DNA of 64,000 nucleotides from Nageia nagi (lineage: Eukaryota; Pinophyta): NCBI GenBank assembly GCA_050084985.1, contig JBITNC010000001.1, positions 6,138,001 through 6,202,000 on the forward strand. The letters run 5' to 3'. The first letter of the stretch is position 1; each line of letters begins with the position of its first letter. Shown here piece after piece: positions 24,361 to 35,348 of the stretch. The position numbers and the translations under genes are program-made. The notes under the pieces are model-generated. The model was not told the DNA's origin. It saw only the letters and a program-made list of their open reading frames with translations, and did not search any database.

Positions 24361-24409
24361 CACATTCCGGAAATAGCACATTCCGAAAGTAAATTAAAAG
24401 CTTAATTGT

Positions 24410-25440
24410 GGAAAAGTCCAGGTTCTGGAGATGATGAGGTCATCAGGGAGTGACCAAGTATCCGGAGCTAGTATAACATTCCGAAATTAAGAAGATGACG
24501 CCACGGGGAGAATGATATTCACATTTTAAGTGAACCCGGGTCCCGGAAATGCTGACGTCATCCCGAGGTGATTAAATATCCGGAACCAGTATAACATTCT
24601 AGAATTCTGACGATGACATCACGGGGGGAAACAAAGTTCATAGTTTTAACTGAACCCAGGTCCCGGAAGATGATGAGGTCATCAGGGAGTGATTAAATAT
24701 CCAGAACCAGTATAACATTCCAGAATTCTGATGATGACATCACGAGGGGAAACAAAGTTCATAGTTTTAACTGAACCCGGGTCCCGAAAGATGATGAGGT
24801 CATCAGGGAGTGATTAAATATCTGGAACCAGTATAACATTCCGGAATTAAGAAGATGATGCCACGGGGAGAACAAAGTTCATAGTTTTAACTGAACCCGG
24901 GTCCCGAAAGATGATGAGGTCATCAAGGAGTGATTAAATACCCGAAACCAGTATAACATTCTGGAATTCTGACGATGATGTCACGGGGGAAACAAAGTTC
25001 ATAGTTTTAACTGAACCCGGGTCCTGGAAGATGATGAGGTCATCAGGGAGTGATTAAATATCCAGAACCAGTATAACATTCTGGAATTAAGAAGATGACA
25101 TCACGGGGAGAACGATATTCACAGTTTAAGTGAAAATCGGGTCCCGGAAGTGATGACATCATCAAGGAGTGACCAAATATCCGGAGCCAGTATAACATTC
25201 TGGAATTAAGAAGATGACGTCACGGGGAGAACGATATTCACAGTTTAAGTGAAAACCGGGTCCCGAAAGTGATGACACCATCTAGGAGTGATCGAAGATC
25301 CGGAACCAGTATAACATTTCAGAATTAGATGATAGAGCTTAATTGTAGAAAAGCCCGAGTCCCAGGAGTGATGACATCATCCGGGAGTGATCAAAGATCC
25401 GGAACCAGTATAACATTCCGAAATTCTGACGATGAGGCTA
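24410..25440. repeat. About nine tandem units of roughly 120 bp with TGACGTCA-like boxes
   Basis: Each unit has GATGATGAGGTCATCAGGGA, ATCCGGAACCAGTATAACAT, a GATGACGTCACGGGG-like box and TGAACCCGGGTCCCGGA. Perfect TGACGTCA occurs at 24553-24560 and 25215-25222; the other units have TGACATCA or TGATGTCA, one transition away. The two last units are shorter. The matching array is at 36605-37640. Confidence 0.9.
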
Positions 25441-25487
25441 AAAAGTCCGTACTGAACTAGTGATAGTGTTTATTTTGAGTGTCTACA

Positions 25488-25502
25488 TTTTGCCCCTTTT
25501 TT
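25488..25502 (-). other. Polypurine tract of the Ogre-like element
   Basis: The minus strand reads AAAAAGGGGCAAAA directly before the 3' LTR start TGTAGACAC. Confidence 0.8.
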
Positions 25503-28500
25503 GAATTATCAACTAAAGGTAGAGTTGATAATTTAAAAAATATAATGAGAAGCTTTACTGTTTGACGAAGTTGATAACTTCAGAAGTGACTATTTTCGGT
25601 ATGATGACATATTGAGCTTGTGTGACAGTTGCATGACATTTCTGTTATGTCATTTTGCATGTCTGCGCGCACCTATACCATATAAGTTTTCTTTAGTATA
25701 TGAATTGTAATAGTGTTATCTTTTATCCCAATAACGAGGTTTCAAGATGATCTCTCACATCCTGCGATTGTTTTGATATTTGAGCTCAAACTTGGTTTGA
25801 TCTATTTTTCGTGTTTGACTTAATCAAGGATCGTTGACAATTTTTTATAACTGTTAACGACTGTAAAGTGATCATCGTGGATTTATATAGTAAAAATACT
25901 ACATTAATAATAGTATATTTTGCTATGAATATCTTAATTACTTGTGTTTAGACTTGTTTTAATAACGATTTTAATCATTTTCCCTAGTAAGTTTACTCAA
26001 TACTGGTCCTTCATGTGCCGATGTATTTGGCAGTCATGTGACGTTGGAGTATTCTTCTAGGCGAAAAATAATGTGATTTATAATGTGTTCACTTAGTGAA
26101 CGAAGATTTTAATATTTTGTCACAGATAAATCTTAAGATATTTAAAGAAAATATACTTTATTTTGTATATTTCCAAATATTATAAATCGCCAATGATTAC
26201 TTATGAATCGTTGCCAATCAACAATCATTATCCATTTGATTTAACGATACAAGATGCAAAGATTTAAAACAAAACAGTTTTCATGGCAAATCTTTTGAGA
26301 TAGCAGAATTATTATCGTAGGGCTGTGACGTTTTAGCTACCTGGTTTTCTGATCACAGTTGTCATGCAGCCTCAGTTTCTCGATTTTAGTCTAATGCTAG
26401 GGGTGTATTTTCTCGGACAAATGTTATAGGCTTGATATCTATTACTAGGGGTGAAGGTTCTTCGGAGCATCCTGGCGATCTACCGGAGGATATTGATATT
26501 CCTATTTTGATGATATATATATATAATGTACTTTTATTTATTGATGTTACGGCTTATTTTGATATGATGATTATGGTGTTATAGTGATGATGATAGACTA
26601 ACACATATTAGCTAGTAAACAAGTAAGATGAATGTATGAATGATTCTAACCTTATTGTTTCCATCATTTATAAGTGAACATAAGGTTTTATTTTAGGTCA
26701 TGGGAAGTTGTATTTACCTCAATTATCCAAGTATGATTTCTGGAGCTTTGCAATTGAAGTATTTTGAACACACGTTGGTTGTACACCAAACAGGTACTAA
26801 AGGCTTGTTTCCATATATCATTACATGGGTGTCTTGTGTTTACCCGAGGAAATGTATGGAGCCGAGTTAGGTATATGACATGAAGTCCCCTTTGTGTGCA
26901 CTAATTTAAATTTTGATTATTATGTTTTACTCTAGAAAAGTAAGTTTTGCAAAAATCATTAGAATCATACTTTTTGATGACTAAGGTTTCTTGAATATGT
27001 ATAACAATAAGTGATAACTAAACATGCATAACATGACATATGATTTGAACTAGGAAGTTCGTGATTCATTGTAAGATCATAAACAATAAATGGTGTTTGT
27101 CCTATCAAGGATTCATGATGAAACTATTTATGATCGAGTTTGCATGTTTATTTGGTTATCTTCTTCATGTTTTGACTTATTCCCATGAGTACATATATGT
27201 GATGTATGAATATAACGAATGGTTGACACTCTGTGTAATCACATATGATTTTTTCATAAACGTAGATGCATATGTGATACATGATTTTCATCTTGCATTG
27301 TTGTCGTGGATGCATTTAGTATAGAATGGATTGCTCAGTGCCCCACTCATATTTTTGTAAATGTTGTAACATATCGATAATGATGAGATGTTTTATTGTT
27401 ATAGATGCTTGGTGTTTCTTTCATGATTAACTCCATTTTACCTAGTTGTAGGACATTTTTGTTATTTATTTATTTTTTGAACTGCAAACTCTCTTTTTTT
27501 TTTTTTTTTAATGGCATGATGTGGTAAGCAAACATAGTCATGTATTTTAAGAAGATACCAACAGACTAATATGTTATCATTGTAGACTTATACAAATTCC
27601 ACTAGACTCATAAGTAACAATATACCTGAGGTTGATAAGTGTCTACCTCAAGACTCATATGCTTGAGTTTATCATCTTATGTATGAATATTTTAAATCTT
27701 GATTTTGTTGGTTGATGGTAGAGGTAAATGATTTGTTTTGGGTCATGGACAATCATAGTTGCCCCAAATTATGATCAAACATAAACTTTTTGAATTTCCG
27801 CAATCAAAGTATTTTGAAAGTAAGTTCTACATTTTACTAAGTACTCATGCTTGTCTACAACATGCTATTTTATGGAACACTGTATTCCATGGGCTCTATG
27901 CCATTAGCATGTGTGTGACGTGGAGTCCTTTCAAAGTAGATAAGTACTCATGCTTACATTTTACTAAGTACTCATGCTTGTCTACAACATGCTATTTTAT
28001 GGAACACTGTATTCCATGGGCTCTATGCCATTAGCATGTGTGTGACGTGGAGTCCTTTCAAAGTAGATAAGTACTCATGCTTGTCTACAACATGCTATTT
28101 TATGGAACACTGTATTCCATGGGCTCTATGCCATTAGCATGTGTGTGATGTGGAGTCCTTTCAAAGTAGATAAGTACTCATGCTTGTCTACAACATGCTA
28201 TTTTATGGAACACTGTATTCCATGGGCTCTATGCCATTAGCATGTGTGTGACGTGGAGTCCTTTCAAAGTAGATAAGTACTCATGCTTACATTTTACTAA
28301 GTACTCATGCTTGTCTACAACATGCTATTTTATGGAACATTGTATTCCATGGGCTCTATGCCATTAGCATGTGTGTGACGTGGAGTCCTTTCAAAGTAAA
28401 TAACATTTTAATGTTTGATAATTCTGCTATTTTCCCCAGCAGAATGGGTTTCATAATCATTTCTTGCGAAAATCATTAGAAACATGTTTTTCCATGATTA

Positions 28501-30567
28501 GGGTTTTTTGTTGAACAAGACTTGAAAACAAGACAAACGCATTCTACTTCATTTATCGAGATGGTGATACAAAATCAAGTTTACTACAAATATCGACATA
28601 ATGATAGATGGTATATATTATGTATTTTATTATTCATTCTTAAGAAACTTAAAATCATGATTATTAAACTTTAATCATGAATGTACTTTGATGTGCTACA
28701 CATTGATGTTGTATCTCAAGATTGAATAAGTGTTTCGATTATTGTTATTAGTTTTATTGTTATTTCAATCATCGAAATTGATTTTGATTTTCTTAGATAT
28801 CTTCAAATTTAAGGATAATGATTTTATGATAGCATGTACAAGAGGATATGGAACAAGATGTGACAAAAGGATATGGAACAAGATGTAACACATATTCAAT
28901 TTATGGGTAAATGATAGTGAATGGAAAGGGAAGAAGAACACCGACTTCCAATTCAAAGGGAAGAGGAATTTCTTACTCTCAATCCCAAGGAATGATGGAA
29001 GCTTTTTAACGATGTTCTAAGGGGTTAAAATGGATGGGATATGAAAGGAAAAGAACATTGACTTCCAATTCAGTGGGGAGAATAATTTCTTATTCTTGAT
29101 CCCAAAGAATAATGAAAGCTATAAAATTTAACAATGTTCTAGGGTTTTTATCAATCCACTAAGGGCAATTTCTTGCTTAAACTTGTAAATAAGAAGAGAA
29201 ACAAGAGGTTTTAACAACAACAATGTTGACTCCCATATTAATGAGGAGAGCAATTACTCGCTCTTTTTCTCAAATAATATGGAAGCACCTCCAATTTAAC
29301 AATCGGTAAAGATGGATTAGGAAATATATGGATGTTGGATAATAAAACATGAAAGTTGGTATAGTATAATGTGTATGGGGGGATGGTGGATGTTAATATG
29401 AAAATAGTATAACAAATGAATGGACATGATATGTATTGAGTATTTAGAGAGATAAACTAATCAACTCCTCAAGGCATTGATAAATATAAGTGTAATATTA
29501 ATTACTATGTAATAATAAATAGTATGGGGTGGAGGCATGAGATGATGAAGAAATGTAATGATCATAATATTCAAGTTGACCATATTAACCAATCACCATT
29601 AGATTTTTCATTCTTTAGATGATATAAAACAAAGTCATGATATTCTCAGAATTATCATAGACTCATGTGTGTGCAATGATGTTCATTTCCATCTCTAGAC
29701 AATCTCAAACTAAATGTCACAAGAGCATAAAATATATAAGCTAGTTCATCCATATGAAACGTACAGAGGTCCATAGGAAAGAAGGTCGCTAACCAATATG
29801 GACATGTCACCACTCGTAAGGTATGCCCCATTGCCAGACAGGCATCCATAGCCCCGATGAGGATTAACCCCTCCATCTCGCTATAACCAAGAATCATTGT
29901 AGCAATTTTTTTTTTTTTTTTTTTAATGTCTCTCTCTTTTTTTTTTTTGGGTCATCTCTTTCCACCTGTCTTTTTATTTTTATTTTTTATCAACTGATTC
30001 TTGGGTTCGAGATGAAGCGAATAATAGGATGAACATGTAATACTTTCGCTAGAAATCATGCTCTTGTAACACCTCATTCTTGACTGTTTTAAGATTATTT
30101 AAATGTGAAGATGTGTATGAGTCCGTAATAATCTTAAGTGTATCATAGTCATGTTTGTTTATCATCCAAAGTTTCAAGGATTTCATGATGAAGGTTGGTA
30201 AAGTCAATAAGAATGTTAATTTCATAAACTATTTCTTTTACGAGAAATATTAAACATATTTGTATAATGGTATGGAAGTGATCATGGATGATGTATAGTA
30301 TATATGCCTTGATGAATTATTAGAATATAATCTAATACTCAAATATTCCAACATAATAGGGGATGAATATGAGGTGGAACAAAGGAAATACATGGAAATG
30401 CAAGAAACATATTATAACCTATTTCAAAATCAGATGTGATCATTTTAGTTTTTAATCATATTTTGATGTTTGTGTGATTTCTAAATCATGTTTTGATGAA
30501 TTTTTTTTTTTTTTTTATATGATGGGGGGCAATTGCCCCAATGTAATCTATGTAAAACATGAGGAGA
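25503..30567. other. Five-kb non-coding 3' region of the Ogre-like element
   Basis: It takes the place of RT, RNase H and integrase. It is AT-rich and holds the tandem array at 27842-28400, homopolymer T runs near 29910-29950 and a short AT microsatellite at 26514-26526. A 40-codon plus-strand coding-like stretch at about 26390-26510 (SITRGEGSSEHPGDLPEDID) is readable but unassigned. Confidence 0.6.
27842..28400. repeat. Five tandem units of 103 bp, two with a 24-bp extension
   Basis: Units start (TACTCATGCTTGTCTACAAC) at 27842, 27969, 28072, 28175 and 28302, giving spacings 127, 103, 103, 127. The extra 24 bp holds GCTTACATTTTACTAAGTAC. The units are nearly identical, so the expansion is recent compared with its surroundings. 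Confidence 0.9.
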
Positions 30568-30635
30568 TCAAAAGTAAGATGGGGGACGACTGCCCCAATG
30601 TGAACGATGTGAAGGAGATTGAATATCCATATGCA
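30521..30635. repeat. 57-bp direct repeat with a GGGGCAATTGCCCC palindrome
   Basis: GATGGGGG(G/A)C...TGCCCCAATGT occurs at 30521 and again at 30578. The first copy has a perfect 14-bp palindrome at 30526-30539; the second has GGGGACGACTGCCCC. The repeat overlaps the end of the protease ORF. Confidence 0.7.
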
Positions 30636-32240
30636 AATAACATAATTCATCATTGTTTAATTGTGTGGGATGTATGTATGTATTTTGTAGATGATGTAAA
30701 TTGTTATCTATCAATAAAGGTATATCTACTTCAAACCGTCTATCATCCATCAAATCATGAAGGGCATGATTTAATTGGTGGCAATGTTTAGTATTATGCC
30801 TCAAGTGATGATTATAAACATGATGTCCATACTTATCGTATTTTATTGACTTAGGCTTTAGGTTTTCTTTCATTATATGATTTACCACCATCTTAGGTTG
30901 TTCTGATGATTGCATTCTATCAATGTAATGATCTTTGGATTTTAATCTCCATCTCATATCTTTATGATTATGCACTTGCCTAGCAAAGATGGATGATGAT
31001 TTCCCCTTTGACTTTTGCATAGGAGGTTTCATTTTTGATGATTTTATAATATTATAATGTGAGTATGGATTTTCATCTCTTCGTACACAATGGAGTACTC
31101 CTTCATGAATGTATTTTAGGCAACCATGAAATGTAGATGGGACACATTCCATTTCTTGAATCCATGGTCTACCTAAAAGAATATTATATTGTTCAATGTT
31201 TCCTTCGATGATATGTAATGATGTTTGTATCATCTTACATCCAATGGTGATGGGTAACACTATCGACCCTATCGTTGAACATAAGGCATTATTAAATGCT
31301 TTTATTTGCAATGATGGTAAAGAAATATGAGAGAAGGGAAGATTCAATTTGTGATATGCTGATGTAGATATGATATTGACATCTGACCCTTCATCTATTA
31401 ATATCCTCTTAACCATTTTATCATTTACTTCACCGATGACATGGAGAGGTGGATTTAACCCTTGAGGTCCCTTGTTTGATCGTCTCTCATGGTCATAAAA
31501 AGAAATAATAGGCTGATGCATCAATGGAGGAGATTGCATTTCGTATTTTTGATTATATGATGTATCAATTTGTTTTTCTTGTACGTTTTTAGTTCCAGTA
31601 TCAACTCCAACTATTCCTATAATAGGTCGATTACTTGGATTCCAGGTGGGTGTCACTTGACTGTAGTTAGGTACAATAGATATCGTATTTACTTGATATG
31701 AAGGAAGTGATTCTTGATAATCTTCTAAATTTTGATTTGAAATAGAAGTATGGTCTTCAACTTCCAAGTCATTATCTTTGATTGAATTTTGAGTTCTATT
31801 TCTCAATGCTAGACAGTTTTTTGTACTATGACCTCTTTGATGGTGATAATTACAATACTCATTTTTGTTATATTTTTCTTTCTTCATAATTTTTATTTCA
31901 CCATATTCAATTTTGACCTTCTCAATTATAACTGCATGAGCAATAACTTCTTCGAGAGTTTTATATTGTTGGATTTGTAATATACTAGCTATAGGCCTTA
32001 CACAATTTTGACTGAATAATCCAACTAACTCCTCTTGAGGTAAGGTATAGGGCATGCCATAGAGTATATCCTTCCATCGTGAAACAAAGTCAACAATTGA
32101 TTCATTCTGAGATTGTTTTAGTTCTATAAGATCCATAATAGAAGATTCCTCTTTGGTATAAATCCTAAAATGTTGTAAGAACAAGTTTGCCAATTGAGGA
32201 AATGAATAAATACTATATCGTGGTAAATTATTATACCATT
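30568..32240 (-). CDS. Gag C-terminus, zinc knuckle and aspartic protease of the Ogre-like element
   Basis: An open frame of 541 codons from 32193, with readable capsid sequence back to about 32240 (LEWYNNLPRYSIYSFPQ). The start is a continuation of the upstream frame, not a new gene. Order: end of capsid (SRWKDILYGMPYTLP), CCHC-like knuckle CNYHHQRGHSTKNC at residues 112-125, linker, protease with RILIDEGSDVNIISTS near residue 265 (D-E-G where D-[ST]-G is usual) and YNILLGRPWIQEM near 335. A second knuckle-like piece YNHHLRHNTKHC appears near residue 465. The ORF ends without any RT. It would process Gag if the active site works; the Glu in the triad makes that doubtful. No stop interrupts it, notable given its neighbours. 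Confidence 0.85.
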
Positions 32241-34478
32241 CCAGGCTTGGGCTGCAAGCATCATGGGAAACAAACGTATCATCAAGTCCTCATCGTTAGA
32301 AATTAGGTAATTTGAAAACTTAAACCACCTTAAATGTTCCTTAGGATCCTCATTTCCTGTAAAAGGAACTATCTTAGGCATTTCAAAGTTGTAAGGTAAT
32401 TTCTTCTTAGGGACACTTGGATGGATGGGTTCATTGCAAATATTATCATATGTCAACTTCTTGGACCTTGATATGTTCATTTCTTTATTCATGAAATCCT
32501 TCATGAAATCTTCTAATTCTTTGTCTGTCCAACTTCCCTGAGTATGTTTTCGGTATCTTCTATGATTGGTATTTCTTTCTGACTTTAGGTTTGAATTATA
32601 AGATTCGTCATCGGAAAGATATCTTGACAATAGTGATGAAGATGGAAGATTAGAAGGTAAATGATGCCCTTGCATGGGATTTCTAAAAGTTGTAGATGGT
32701 TGTACTTTATTTTGTTGAGACTTCTCGTGAAGTAACCACCTATCTCGAACTTCTTGTTTTACCTTATCAAAGATTTGTCGTCGTTTGTCAAGCTCTTGCT
32801 TTTCTTTTTCTTTGAGTTCTATATTCTTTTCTTTAATTTTGGCTTCCTCTTCTAACTTATATTTAACATCTTCATATCTTTTAATAAAGTTTATAGTTTC
32901 TTCACAATCTCTCTCTGTGTGTTTTCTCTTTGCCTCCAACTCTGCAAAAGAGGGTATCTCTCCTACCTTGAATTGTTTAGCTGAAACTTTTCTACATTTT
33001 TCTTGCGATGAGGGTTTCTCACAAGAGTAAGGATCATAGAAGGATTTGTTTGAGATCTTACATTGAAGAGTTGTTTGTGAGGTTCTTACTGAATATAAGG
33101 TTATTCTATCAAAATCTTCCATACAAGACTTAGCCCTATGAGGTATTTTTTGATAGGTGGGGTCAGTTATCCTAGCTTGTGAAGAGGGGCTTTGAGGTTT
33201 ATAATCTAAGCTTTCGAGAGGCAATTCTCTTTGTTGATTAGAGTAAGATTCTTGATATATCCATACTTGGTAATTAAGTGGTGATGATAATTGCACCCAA
33301 GCTTGACTCTTTTGGTTGGCATAGGGTTTTACATCATGCTTTTGCCTCATCTCTTCTTGTCTCATTTTATCGACAAACTCATTGAAGGTTTTGTCATGTT
33401 GATTATGAGAAGAACATGCTTGTTGTTGTTTGTGGGATTCCCTTTGCACAATATTCTTGGCTTTTTCATCATAGAAAATATTCCTAAGTAATTTATTCAT
33501 TATAGGGCTATCTTCTTTATCACATTCCCAATTTTTCATCAAGCTAGCTTGATATTTTGAAGGTATTTTTAGTGGATTTGAACAACATTCATCCTCATAA
33601 AACCTTGTATCATTATCATGATGTGTTGTTTCCCCACATGGATGTTGATTCCTAAGCTCATGTGTGCTGGCTTTGGAAATTTTATTTTTATATTTTTCAT
33701 TTCTTTGTGATTGAAATTCTTGAGATTCAATAATACACTCTATGGATTTTTTAATTCTTATGTGAGGCTCTCCAATTTCTACTTGTGATGAGAGTGAACA
33801 AGTTTCATCCTTGAACTCAAGAATGTCATGAGATTCATGGGAATCAATAGAAGGTCTTGTAACCTTAAGAAGAAGAGGAGAATGAAATTGCAATTCTGAA
33901 GAATGCTCTGAAAGATCCTCAAGATTCATGTCAAACTCATCTTCTTTAATATCATATTCATCCCAAAGTTGGGGTGAAGACATCAAGGTATCTAACTCTA
34001 GGAGGTCATATGATTTAGCATAAGATGTTGCATCAAGACCTTCGACATTAATACTTGATTCATCCCTTAGCAAATTGGATTCATTAGGTTCGATAGTCTC
34101 GAAAGGAGATGCACAACAAGATTTTAATTTGATGAGATGTGTCGATGAGTTTTCAATCTTTATGATGGGCTCATTATTTTTAGTGTCAAACTCATCCCAT
34201 GATGAGGGTGAAGGAATGGAAGAACTATACTCTAGCTCTTCATGGGATCTAACAAGGCTTTCTGAGGATTGAAGAAGAGATATATTACATTGTTCTATTT
34301 CTGCTAAGTATGGTAAAAGCTTTTCAATGTTGATATAAAAATCACTCTTCATAACCTTTGAAGTAGAATAAGTATCTAAGGTTGTCTTGGCAAGATGTGA
34401 CCATAGTCTTTGTATCTTTGGTTTTATTTTGATAGAAAAAGGCACATAGTTTAAAAGTGCAACCAAGACGAACCTCAT
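32124..34478 (-). CDS. Large N-terminal ORF with coiled coil and Gag capsid of the Ogre-like element
   Basis: First ATG at 34478; the frame is open up to 34517. About 785 codons. Residues 1-450 are a long unassigned acidic Ser-rich region that repeats a motif (SIPSPSSWDEFDTK; SSPQLWDEYDIKEDE). Residues 530-630 are a charged coiled coil rich in Lys/Glu (ELKEKEKQELDKRRQIFDKV). Residues 700-770 are the Gag capsid start (VPFTGNEDPKEHLRWFKF, LMIRLFPMMLAAQAW). There the frame leaves the capsid: the natural continuation is in the next frame (32240 onward), so a short insertion near 32240 or a frameshift separates them. Ogre elements have an extra ORF before gag; this may be its counterpart, fused to Gag. 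Confidence 0.75.
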   Translation of the reverse strand: MRFVLVALLNYVPFSIKIKPKIQRLWSHLAKTTLDTYSTSKVMKSDFYINIEKLLPYLAEIEQCNISLLQSSESLVRSHEELEYSSSIPSPSSWDEFDTKNNEPIIKIENSSTHLIKLKSCCASPFETIEPNESNLLRDESSINVEGLDATSYAKSYDLLELDTLMSSPQLWDEYDIKEDEFDMNLEDLSEHSSELQFHSPLLLKVTRPSIDSHESHDILEFKDETCSLSSQVEIGEPHIRIKKSIECIIESQEFQSQRNEKYKNKISKASTHELRNQHPCGETTHHDNDTRFYEDECCSNPLKIPSKYQASLMKNWECDKEDSPIMNKLLRNIFYDEKAKNIVQRESHKQQQACSSHNQHDKTFNEFVDKMRQEEMRQKHDVKPYANQKSQAWVQLSSPLNYQVWIYQESYSNQQRELPLESLDYKPQSPSSQARITDPTYQKIPHRAKSCMEDFDRITLYSVRTSQTTLQCKISNKSFYDPYSCEKPSSQEKCRKVSAKQFKVGEIPSFAELEAKRKHTERDCEETINFIKRYEDVKYKLEEEAKIKEKNIELKEKEKQELDKRRQIFDKVKQEVRDRWLLHEKSQQNKVQPSTTFRNPMQGHHLPSNLPSSSLLSRYLSDDESYNSNLKSERNTNHRRYRKHTQGSWTDKELEDFMKDFMNKEMNISRSKKLTYDNICNEPIHPSVPKKKLPYNFEMPKIVPFTGNEDPKEHLRWFKFSNYLISNDEDLMIRLFPMMLAAQAWNGIIIYHDIVFIHFLNWQTCSYNILGFIPKRNLLLWIL

Positions 34479-34517
34479 AATGATAAGATTCAAAAGCCTA
34501 TTAATTGTTCTCAACAA

Positions 34518-35327
34518 TTCAAAATTTGTATGGCTCTATAGTGACTGACATGCCTATGTTTCTATTTGTTACAAAGAGATTTCAAAGTAAAAAACTTAAA
34601 TAAGATCAAATTTTAACGTCTTTTAAAACCTATTCCTTTGTATGACCTATTATATCATTCCATAAATGAAACATGTCAATTCAGCATTTGAACATTTTCT
34701 TTCTTTTTCTTTTAAGCAAACATTGTAAAATATATTTATGCATACTACCCTCCCAAAAGATATTAAATGTTGTAAATTACTTCCTCTTACTAGTCACATA
34801 TCCCTTCGACCTCCAATGGAGTGGTAAGGGCAGACTTGATAAAAGGTGATTATATGTGGATAATTTAACCCTTCTTATCAGGTCTATTCTGGTCACCTTA
34901 GATCGCACAAAGCGCAAAGGGAGAGCATAAGTAGACAAGGTAAAAAGTATTTAATGTGTACGTACTCAAAACATGAAAATAAATACATAAAAAATAAATT
35001 AATACAAAAAACCATTTAACCTTTCACTACCCATTTCCTATATGCACTCTGAGCAAAGAGATCACACACAATTTTACCGACTGTCATTTTAAATGCCTAA
35101 TTACGCTTACTGTATTTACATCAGATTGGAAAACATACCTGTCTTGCAGAGATCGTCGGTGATTCTACTACGATCGTTGACGATCCACAGAACACAGAAA
35201 ACAACAACAAAACAACAGATTAAGTTAGTTTCTGATTCCACAAGATGCAAACAGATTTAAAAATAAAATCAAAACAATATGCAATTGATCCTATTTTTGC
35301 TTTAATTTTCTGAAATGCATGCAAGGG
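34518..35327. other. 5' leader of the Ogre-like element
   Basis: Untranslated sequence between the primer binding site and the first ORF in minus orientation. No feature recognised. Confidence 0.6.
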
Positions 35328-35345
35328 GCCCTCCTTCTAGCGCCA
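35328..35345 (-). other. Primer binding site of the Ogre-like element
   Basis: The minus strand reads TGGCGCTAGAAGGAGGGC, three bases from the 5' LTR. TGGCGC starts are common in Tat and Athila-type PBS. I do not assign a tRNA. Confidence 0.65.
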
Positions 35346-35348
35346 GAT

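Larger units (their letters stand above)
23154..25487 (-). repeat. 3' LTR of the Ogre-like element
   Basis: 2334 bp. In minus orientation it starts TGTAGACACTC. It contains a TATAAATA box at 23790-23797 and, upstream of it (higher coordinates), the 15-bp and 120-bp repeat arrays listed below. Its partner is 35349-37683. Confidence 0.95.

Noticed and set aside
24054-24392. Three overlapping ORFs of 66-103 codons (VPEVS / FRNTHF type repeats), also at 36249-36587
   Set aside because: They are read through the 15-bp tandem array in different frames; 15 is a multiple of three, so open frames arise by chance. No start context or conserved protein.
27842-28400. Regular repeat array considered as CRISPR
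   Set aside because: There are no unique spacers; units are contiguous tandem copies, and the sequence is plant-type.
30474-30791. 105-codon plus-strand ORF
   Set aside because: Opposite the end of the protease ORF and mostly made of the 57-bp repeat; no domain.
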